Part shown: one piece after another, positions 21,818 to 31,176 of the stretch
How the letters are laid out: each line of letters opens with the position of its first letter
Numbering within the stretch: the first letter of the stretch is position 1
Assembly: GCA_017165825.1 (NCBI GenBank)
Contig: CM029379.1
Span: forward strand, 17,808,028-17,872,027
DNA: 64,000 nt
Direction: 5' to 3'
DNA from: Hepsetus odoe
Lineage: Eukaryota; Chordata; Actinopteri; Characiformes; Hepsetidae
Notes under the pieces: generated by a model
What the model saw: only the letters and a program-made list of their open reading frames with translations
Told to the model about the DNA's origin: nothing
The model's database searches: none
Position numbers and translations under genes: made by a program

Positions 21818-22023
21818 TGGCAGTGGTCTAGTGGTAGGATACTTGCCTATGGTTCAAGAGGTCCCAGGTTCGAATCCCACCTCTGGCACTGCCACCACTG
21901 GAGTCCTGAGCAAGACCCTTAACCCTGAGTTGCTCCAGGGGGACTGTCCCTGTAATTAGGACATGGAAGTCGCTCTGGATAAGATTGTCTGCTAAATGCC
22001 GTAAATGTCAATGTAAATGTAAA
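21818..22023 (+). mobile_element. SINE family 1 copy
   Basis: Head GGCAGTGGTCTAGTGGTAGG, B box GGTCCCAGGTTCGAATCCCA, body ACTGTCCCTGTAATTAGGAC and tail TGTCTGCTAAATGCCGTAAA. It is nearly full length. Confidence 0.8.
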
Positions 22024-22089
22024 GTCACAGCATTTATTTCCATCAAGTTTCATTCATTTCTTTCGCTAAGCTCTTGCAGAGAGCCTGTA

Positions 22090-22253
22090 GAGGGTGGCTG
22101 TGGTCTAGTGGTAGGATACTTGCCTACGGACCAAGAGGTCCCGGTTCAGATCCATCTCTAGCACTACCACCTGAGTTTTGCTCAGGGGACATGGTGAGGA
22201 CATGTATTCGCTCTGGAAAGAAGCGTCTACTAAATGCATAAATATAAATGTAG
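22090..22253 (+). mobile_element. SINE family 1 copy, internally shortened
   Basis: Head GGCTGTGGTCTAGTGGTAGG, tail GCGTCTACTAAATGC. The body between CACTACCACC and GGACATGG is deleted. It lies 67 bases after another copy in the same orientation. Confidence 0.7.
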
Positions 22254-22505
22254 AGATGATGGGAGGAAGTAGGACTGCTCACGCAATGCTACTCCTTTTC
22301 ACAATATGAGACATCAGGGAAGAAGAAATTCGCTGATGGAATAAGCATGTGTCTTCCGACATGGTGTTTAAATGACAGAAGCTACTCACTGCATCCAGTC
22401 GGGTTAAATAACTTGTTACAGCTGAAACATCATCAGGCAGTAGTGGCGAGAGGCTCTTACATGTTGCCTTGTTAAATCAGGTAGTGCCTTTTTTTGGGAC
22501 AGGGT

Positions 22506-22534
<29 letters not shown>

Positions 22535-22538
<4 letters not shown>

Positions 22539-22980
22539 TTCAGTCAGCAATTCATGTGACTGTGTCTTTAGGATTGGGCTATTTGGTTTGGTTGGTGCAG
22601 ATTTGCCTTTAAACCAGAAAGAGTTTCAGTCCTTTCTCATTCTTCCTGAGCACAACCAGTAGACACACTCCACTCTCTATTGGATTGTGGTTGAGCTCTG
22701 TCACCTGAGGAGCTGATACTTTATCCGAAACAACATGAAGAAATGTGTTTAAAGTTTTCTCTGCATGATTAAGATAGTTAGGTCATAAAAAGAACTAAAA
22801 ACACGTACTGTATACAGTCGCTTCATAGGCCTCATTTCTTTGTTTTGGGTTTTCTTCACTAGAAAGACCTGAATCATTCATCCTCAAGTGTGAGATGTTG
22901 AAAAAACCTGTTCCTGACTGCTTGAGGCAGGCGATTTTCCAGATCAACAGACATTTTTATGTTTATGACATGTCAGTGTC
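22535..22980 (-). pseudogene. Relic of a further SLAM-like receptor (V and C2 pieces)
   Basis: On the minus strand, 22,810-22,920 reads GFFNISHLRMNDSGL and ends EAYEATVY before a donor-like GTACGTG, the end of a V domain. 22,535-22,720 matches the first half of the C2 exon (complement of AACCAGAAAGAGTTTCAGTC). No leader, anchor or tail was found nearby. It is more diverged from A, B and C than they are from each other and closest to D in the SISHLED/NISHLR block. Confidence 0.55.
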
Positions 22981-23009
22981 TTCTCATTGTACTTCATAGT
23001 CCAGTTACA

Positions 23010-23255
23010 GGTACTGTAAAGTGAAAATTCTTATCATTGCAAGGTCACAGTGAACCACATCGAAATTGGACCTCTGCAGATGACCTCTGCATTTAACCCA
23101 TGCACTGAAACACCATGAGAGAGCAGCTATAAAGCTCCCAGGGAGCAGTGACTGGGACGGTAAAGGGTACCTCAGGGTACTGGTAAGGGGTTTGAACCCA
23201 CAATTTTCCAATCCTGAGGCCAACTCCCTAACCACTAGGCCACCGCTGCCCATGA
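23010..23255 (-). mobile_element. SINE family 2 copy, near full length
   Basis: On the minus strand it starts GGCAGCGGTGGCCTAGTGGT with the B box GGGTTTGAACCC-type sequence (plus: GGTTTGAACCCACAATTTTC). The body includes the complement of CTCCCAGGGAGCAGTGACTG and the tail the complement of CCTCTGCATTTAACCCATGC. It is the best reference copy for the family here. Confidence 0.75.
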
Positions 23256-23727
23256 ACTCATCGTTTTCCCCTCCGTTCGTTTTCCCCTCCTCGTTTCCAC
23301 CAAAATCTTTAGTAAAAGGCGAAGGATTTATGCGTAAATGAAGAGAAACCCGAGCTGTCCCGAGTAACTGTAATGGGTTACTCGTTTGCCAACTTACCCA
23401 AAAAATAGAATCTCACAAGGCATATAAATCTTATAAGAATGTACTTACTGAAGAACTCTGATGACTGAAAGGTCAGTGCCTGAATCATTTGTTTACTAGT
23501 CAGTTCTTGAAGCAAGAAAATGAGTGAGCTAAAGCATCATGGGAGGTACTGGGACCTCTCCCTTTATTCATGAATGAACAGCCAGAAAGAAGAAATACCA
23601 CTGTGAGATAGTCGATCTAGGGCAGACCCACAGAAAACACATACTCACACTTAAGGCAATTTATCACAACCAGAGAGCCCGGATGAAGCCCACACAGACA
23701 CAACCCCTGTCTTACAATTCTTTGTGC

Positions 23728-23930
23728 TAGTTCATATTCACAGCATTTGTGAGCGCTCCTTATCCAGAGCGACCAACTAATTCCTGATTACAGGGACAGT
23801 CCCCCTGGAACAACTTTTGGTTAAGGGTCAGTATGGTACCCAATGGTAGTAGTGCTGGAGGTGGAATTGAAACCTGTGACCTCTTGGTCCATAGGCGAGT
23901 ATCCTATCACTAGACCAGCAACAATCCGTT
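23728..23930 (-). mobile_element. SINE family 1 copy
   Basis: Plus-strand order is tail (GCATTTGTGAGCGCTCCTTA), body (GGACAGTCCCCCTGGAACAA), B box (GAAACCTGTGACCTCTTGG) and head (TATCACTAGACCA), so the element is inverted. Confidence 0.75.
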
Positions 23931-24469
23931 AATAAATGCTTATTTTAGCAAAGTCTTGATTTTGGTCTTTTTGCTGGATTTTTGTCATTAGCACTTAAAA
24001 ACACAAAGTGCTGCTTTAAACCATCCACACAGCAAAAGCTAATCCTGTTAAAAAGAGTACAATTTGTATTAAAATAACATGTTTTTTTGGGGATGTACCA
24101 AACTGAAAATACTTTTATTTCTGTTTCTATAGTAGAAATAATGTGAATTGTAGAAGTGCTTGTAGGGATATAGGGGAATCCAAGGGGATTGCTTTTCTAA
24201 ATGTAATTCTGATGTCTATTAATATTTAGAGTAATAATACTGCTAAGCACATGACTAAAACTGCTGTTTTCATTTTTAAAGCTGTATTTCAATGACATTA
24301 GTGTCAGTTCCCAGCATCTCTATTATCTAGTGCAGAAAGCTGAGTCTTGTTTTATTTTTAATCAGGAATGATTCTTCTCCTCTCTGATAGCCTTATGAAT
24401 CCATTGCTGAGAAGAGACACAACTACAGTTTATAACTGAAGATGGCAGCAAAGACCAGATCCACAAACC

Positions 24470-25060
24470 TGCCCCCATAATCAGAAGGTTGTGGATAGCA
24501 ATGCAAATATATTTATAAGTGAGCAGAGCATGTTGAGCAGATGGATGAGGGCCTGATGAATGAAGAAATAGAGAGAAGCGCGAGAGAGAGAGAAAACTGG
24601 ATGATGAGAGGATACTATCAGGGTGTGCTGTGGATTATCAAGATGGAAGGACAGCGATGAAGATGGTGAAGAATGGAATGGAAGAATGGCTGTTGGTCCA
24701 GATGACATATTTGTGTAAACATGGAGGTGTTTAGGAAAGATGACAGTTGAGTTTGAAACAGTTTCTTACAATCTTGGAAGAGTGAGAGAGGATGCTAGGG
24801 TGTATGGGTTATTCTTTTTCAAGAATAAAAAATTTGATGCACAAGCTGTAGTAACTATAGAGAGATACAGATGATCAATACAGTTATTGAGAAGGTCGAA
24901 AGAGTTGCATTGTGCCATTGATTGAAAGCATATGACAGGTTGCCTAGTTGTCCTAGTTGTGGTTTTATGAGGAAGAGCGGGGTGGCTGAAGTGTCAGAGT
25001 GATACAGGATATGTATGAGGGTAGTGTAGAGTAAAGTCACAAATAAGACCAAACTAGATT
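24470..25060 (+). mobile_element. RTE-like LINE reverse-transcriptase fragment, heavily decayed
   Basis: Frame-broken plus-strand pieces read AVGPDDI, CLGKMTVEFETVSYNLG, ELHCAID followed by KAYDRLP, and RKSGVAE. These follow in order the finger and first palm blocks of RTE-type LINE reverse transcriptases (KAVGPDDIP, LHCVF-D-EKAYDRVP, MRKSGVAE). Endonuclease and the YADD part are absent. The clade call is from memory of the motif text. Confidence 0.6.
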
Positions 25061-25224
25061 AAACAGATTCATTGACTTAAAAATACTGCATCACCTGCTG
25101 GAATGAACAAACCTAAATGTGGTATTTTCTGCAGCATTTAATACTGTTTTATGGTAGAGTTAACTTGCTTAAAATACATCATAAAATGGTATATGTGCTT
25201 TGTGCAGGTAATATTTTTTCAGTA

Positions 25225-25425
25225 CGTTTACATTTACGGCATTTAGCAGGCGCTCTTATCAGAGCGACACAGATCCTAATTGGGGACAGTCCCCTGGAGC
25301 AACTCAGGTTAAGGGTCTGCTCAGGGACCCAGTGGTGGTAGTGCTAGGGTGGGATTTGAACTGGGACCTCTTGACCCAGGAGTCCGTGGGCAATGCCCTA
25401 CCACTAGACCACGCCACACGTGGTA
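25225..25425 (-). mobile_element. SINE family 1 copy
   Basis: Inverted copy. Plus strand reads ACATTTACGGCATTTAGCAG (tail) through CTGGAGCAACTCAGG and GGGACCTCTTGACCCAGGAG to CTACCACTAGACCACGCCAC (head). Confidence 0.8.
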
Positions 25426-25514
25426 TGCTAAATACAGTGAATGAAAAGTAACTGATAAATGTGCAGAAGTGTAGACCTTTTGCATAAAGAAAATATTAGC
25501 GTGTTGTTTTGTGT

Positions 25515-25528
25515 CCACTAGATGGCAA
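25515..25528 (+). promoter_or_regulatory. Second CTCF-like motif
   Basis: CCACTAGATGGCAA matches the CTCF core CCASYAGRKGGCRS except at the last base. It has the same orientation as the 6325 site, and a few flanking blocks (TTCAC, CTGACCG) are also shared with 6.3 kb. Confidence 0.3.
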
Positions 25529-25559
25529 GTTTTTTCACGGGCTTTATTCACGCTGACCG

Positions 25560-27440
25560 TTTCATCTGATTCAAATACAGACCTGATAACAAGAAGAAAT
25601 ATATTCAGAACAAATACGTTTATTCAAGCAGCAAATATACACATTTTTGCAAGCACAGATGTTTCTGTGGACAACATTTATTTATTCTACAGTGCTTTTA
25701 TTCAGGTGTTGATATGCTTTCCTGTGCAGAATCATTGTCAGAGAGCAATTGAGAACCTGCCTAACAAGTCGGAGGCCACAGTCAGGTCTAAACGCATCTG
25801 CAGCTAATTTGTTTAACAGAGGACAAGCATTTACTCTGTAAAGCAAACTCATGGCTTGATCTGAAGGACATTAGAAGGTTCGACCTTTGAAAATAAGACA
25901 AATCCCAGTTCTTTTAGCTCATCTCATTTCAGTGCTAACAAACCTTTGCTGTCATCAAAATACTTAAAATTTGAAAATTAGTTGAGATTGTAATAAAGCA
26001 AAGGAATTTACTAATAAAACTCAAGAGAAAATACACACAAAAAAAAAAAAAAACACCTGAGAGAACACACAGACTGCAAATCAAGCTGTTTTAAATGAAA
26101 TAGAAGTAGTGTTAAATACTGAAAAACACAGGTGAGATGTGGTTTCAGGTGCAGCCAGGTCTTTGAAACTTGAAATAATAAGGTTTGAAAAAGCCTTTTG
26201 TGACTGGAGAGCAGGTTGTAGATTCTACCTGTCCAGTATTCCCAATGGAAAGAGGGAAGTTAAGTAACATCCTGGTTATCCACCCCCTCCAACTGACACA
26301 GCTTTGCACTTGTTTTTGTTTTTATTTACATACAGGTGTGATGCATGCTGTGCAGATCAGGCACAAGCCCTTGAAAATAATTGTTCTGGGACAATTTTCT
26401 TCTGGCTGAAATTTGTTTTTGGAACAAACAAGTAATAATTTAGTATGATTTGCATTACCAAACCTACAGTAATAGCTATTCATTTGCATCAAACACTTTT
26501 CTTCATTTTTTTTCATAAACAGTAACATCTAGAGTGTAGAAATACCCTCAGCTGCCTTGAGCGTTTACAGGTGATGTTGTGCTGTGCTGTAAGAGTCTGA
26601 CTTCTTGAGAAACTGTCCTTGTTTAGTGCAACACATCTCACTTCTGTACAGTGTAATTACACCTGGAAACATTCAAGACATCTAGATGTCTAATGCACCA
26701 CAATTGCACAGTATTGTATTTAATATTTAGTATTTGTAACTTTGAAAAACTTTGGTCCCTAAAGGGTTGTTTCATCAATGCCATTGATAAACTACATGGG
26801 AGTTTCTAAAGTCCTGTTTCAAAAGAAATTTGAGATTATTGAATCTGACAAAGGTTTTTAAGGTTTCTAATAATAATAATAATAGAAAATAACAAAAACA
26901 ATCAACCTTATTTATGCAGCATTTTCAGGCATTTAGACGCAGCTCACAGTGCTTTACATTTTGCAATAATTTCAACAATTAATTGTTTAATAATTAGTCG
27001 TTGTAAATTGATTGACAATGGATAAATAAATACATAAATCATAGAAATGTAGATAAAATGGTAGAGAAAAATGTATTACAAAGAAAGCAGTTGATAATAG
27101 TGTCATTTATAACTAGCCTTATTTATGCGACATTTATAAGAAATTGCTTATAAGGTAAAAAAGTTATAATGTGAAGATAATTAAAATGTATTAACAGAAA
27201 GCTCCGCTAAATAAAACTGTTTTAGCTTTTTCTTCTTCACAACTTTACAGCTATGGTTCATCAAGGATCTGAAATGATTCTTCAGTAAACCTTTGATGGC
27301 ACTTTTTTAAGAATGTTGAAAAGTGTTGTAAGTTGGCTTATAAAAAAAAAATTTTTAAAAGCTGAAGGAACCTTAACACCAAGTTGAAATGTGGCTTTAA
27401 GGAACCTAAGAGTAAATTTCATGGCCATTTTTAACAGATA
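25560..27440. other. AT-rich intergenic stretch without recognised content
   Basis: No exon or known repeat was recognised apart from short A runs and an AATAATAATAATAG run near 26,870. Short open frames here have no supporting splice sites or family resemblance. Confidence 0.4.
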
Positions 27441-27441
27441 A

Positions 27442-30400
27442 TTTATTTTATGAAGATAACACATATTAACACACTCAGACATAAACACACCGTCCCTGCT
27501 TCACTGTAGACTAAATTTTCTGTATCGATAAGCTTGATGGCCCACTTTCATGTGTTAAGGTGATCCCACTCTGGAAGGTCTGGCTCACGTGGTTGAATCT
27601 TGTCATAGATAGTTGTTAGCGGACTTGTTTCCTGAGGTGCAGGTTCACATATATTTGCCTGTTCCAGAGGGAGAGGGCAAATTAGTGCATTTATCTGAGG
27701 ATAAGTTGTTACTCCCACATGGATACACTGTAACTGCTAGGTAGTTTTAGGACTTTCCTGTCACTTTCTTCAGCTAGTTTGAATAATGACTTCTTTCTTC
27801 TTGTAATGCCCAGTTCAAACAGGCCATGAAATCAAACACCACATGCATACACCCCTCATGAGACAGTTAAACCACAGGACGCTAACACAACCACCGAGAA
27901 GTATCTGTATGACATGAAACCATAAAAGCTCATGGGAAAGTGCCCTCTGTCCTATCTGTATGTTCTTATACGACCAAAAGTCTGTCAGTGTCTGTCAGTT
28001 CATCTAATGTCACTGACACAGAGCATGAATTTTATGATTTATCTCAGTCATTGCACTTCATCATGTAGTCCCTTCACTTGCAGAGGTCTGCAAAGATAAA
28101 CAAAGGAGGTCAGTAAAGTGCTGATTTTCCTGATTTATTTCAACAATGAATATGCTGGGCACCCCAGCTTGTACACCACAGCTGGCCAGCACTCAATCAT
28201 AAGAAATAAAATTACTTGAAGCGAATCAAGTTTTGTAATGTTCTCTACACATTCCAGTATTACCAGAGTCAATACTAGAATACCAGACATTGAAAGGGTT
28301 ATCAGGCTGATACTAATCCAGTATTTCTTCTGTTGAAGCTACCCACTACCCTTCAGCACATCCTCCAGTAAAAATAGATGATCATGCAAAGCACTGAAAG
28401 CACCACCACTCTACAGACAAAGACCAGTTTTACAGCATCACACAGCATCAGTGTTTTCTAGTTCAGGCTAAATTTGTCTCAATCCAACTTTGCCTGATCC
28501 AACTGTCCATAGCTTTTATTGTTTACCCCTGCCCAGTGTATTTGTATGAAAAAACTTACACATGATTTAAAGTAAAATATATTTTTCCTTTCACAAAATT
28601 ACTCTTGCAAGATTTTTTTTTGTTTATTTGTTTTTTTTTTTGGCAATGACAATATGCTTCTCTGTGATATTTATTTTAGCTACAGTCCATGAATTCTGTT
28701 ATTAGCAATGGTATTTCACTGATTATGACAAGGGCCTTCTGGCTCAGGTGTTTTCTGTGAGGAGTTTGGTTGTTTCACCCGCCGTACAAGACATACAATC
28801 AGGGATTCTAAATTGGACTGGAGATACTAAATTGCCCCTAAGTGTAAATGTTTGTGTGTGAGTGTGAATGTGTTTTGCTGTGATGGACTGTCCGGGGTGT
28901 CTCCCCAACCTTCGCTCTGTGAGGGTTGCGATGGGCGCCATCCCTGGCCCCGTCACTAGTAAAGTTAAGCATTTATGAAATTGAGTGAGAGAGTGAGTGA
29001 GTAAGTGAGTGGCTATAACAAAACTAAGGAGTAGCTAAAACTTCTGTGTGAGATGTTCGAATTAAGTAAACATAAAACAGAGCAGTTATTTGCATTTGTA
29101 TGCATTCAGGTTTTACTAAAAGTTAATAGTTCGACAGATACCTGCCTTCTCTGAAACTAGTTTCATTTCGGCGTTTTTTTCTCCCATGAAACCACAGGAA
29201 CATCCACTGCCACTGTCAGTGTGAAAATCACAGAGCAAACAACTGCAGCAATGTGTATTCTATTCTTGTTTTCTGGTTCCCACCTATTAGAGAGAGAGAG
29301 AGAGAGAGAGAATAATACAAGTGAAAGACCTGAGTTTGTCAATCCTTCACCTAGCAATAAAGAAAATTACTTTACTCCTGTATAGTTTGTGTAGATTTAA
29401 GCCTTTATGAAAAAGTTTAGAGCAGCTGCATTAAAGTAACATTAAAAGAAGTAAAAAGTATAGAAATAAGTTTTTAAATTATTTGAATAAAAACAATTTG
29501 AATAATTACAAGATGTCAGTAATTATGATAGAAACATCAGCTCATATGAAAATGTTCTTTTTTTAGTTTTAAATGTGTAAACCATCAGCTCTCCTTACCT
29601 CGTCTATGAAGACAGTGTTGTGTAAAATTGACTTTGGTCGTCTTATTACTGACTGGGTTGGAAGCCACACAGCTGAAGGTGTCAGTGTTTAACTGCTGGA
29701 TTTCCAGAGCCAGTGTGTCTTCAGGATCGGAGCTGTTGGTTTGGTTGAATTTTCATCTCCTTTAAACTACAAAAAGATTCAGTCTTTCTCATTTCTTCAC
29801 TGAAGCACAGCAATAGACACCGCTTCAATCTCTTTGAAGAGCTGCTGTTAGAGCTTTCGGTCACCTGAAGACTGTCACTTTTTCTGAGAAACAAATTAAA
29901 ATGTTGCCTTAAAGCAAGCAAGGACATTGTAAGAAATGATTTATGATAAACTGGAGATGAGGCTTGGTACGTTCAGCTGATAGTCTTGTTTGTGTTGTCT
30001 CTTTGGAGCTCTCCTATAGTATAAGACTAATCACTCGTCCTCAGGTGTAGAGAAAGTGAGAAAGTCCCTCTGATTGTTCCAGTGGAGACGATTCTTAAAC
30101 CTCTCATCGATTTCTGTATCAGACTGTTTACTGAGCACCAGTCCAATGTTTTTGTTATTAAAACGTATAGAGCCAGAAACAGGGACTGGAGTCGGGAAAG
30201 TCACAGAGTCTCAACAGCAAGATGAAATTACCACCTCTGAAGAGCAGAAATGGTGGATACTGTCACACGGCTGAAGATTTCTAGAAAAGAAAAAGTTGTA
30301 AGCCTTCTTTGGAGTCTCAGTCATTTATCTTTAAAAAAGTAAATGTTCACATGAACGTTCCTGTTAAAACTCTTATTAAAATGGTCTAAAGCACTCAAAG

Positions 30401-31140
30401 AAGGTCTGACTCATTTTGTGATGCCTCAAATAAAGCCTTAAAATTCAAACATTTAACATATTCACATTATTTGGGTTTAAAAAGTGAAGCTGCGTAATGT
30501 GAGATGTGCTTAAAAATAAACAAGACTGTTTTGTTTCTGAAGTCACATTCTTGATTAAAGATACTTTTCAATAATTCAGTAACAAAAGCAATCATGTTTC
30601 CTGAGATTTATTTTATCATAAAAACACAATATTTTACTTTATCTTGCAAATAACTATGTTAAACAAATCTCACATTTTGTTTAATGTTGCACTGCTTTCT
30701 ATACAGTGCTTATTTGCTCTTTTTATTGGTTGATTACTCCCTTATGCTGCCTTTAGGAGCTGATGTTTGGTGGGAAGGCAGGATGTTTGAATCACACATT
30801 CCATATGAATGGCGTATTAACACTAAACTGTGAGAGCTTGCTGGCTAGCTAGTATCACACTTAATACAGATTAAAGAATAACAAAAAACAGGGACTAATG
30901 TTTGCACTTAGACAGGGTTATGCACATCACCCTCCCATACAATCAAGCAGACCGGGATTTGGCTTCCGGTGTGGGAAAATCCCTTTGGGGCAGTGGGGGT
31001 CTAGTGATTAGGGAGTTAGCCCAGGATTTGAAAGTCAGGGGTTTGAATCCCAGACCAGTAGGTTGCCCTGAGATACCCTCAAACAAGGTACTGTCCTGAT
31101 CACTGCTCCCCTGGTCCCGCTGGATGTAATGGTGCCCACT

Positions 31141-31176
<36 letters not shown>

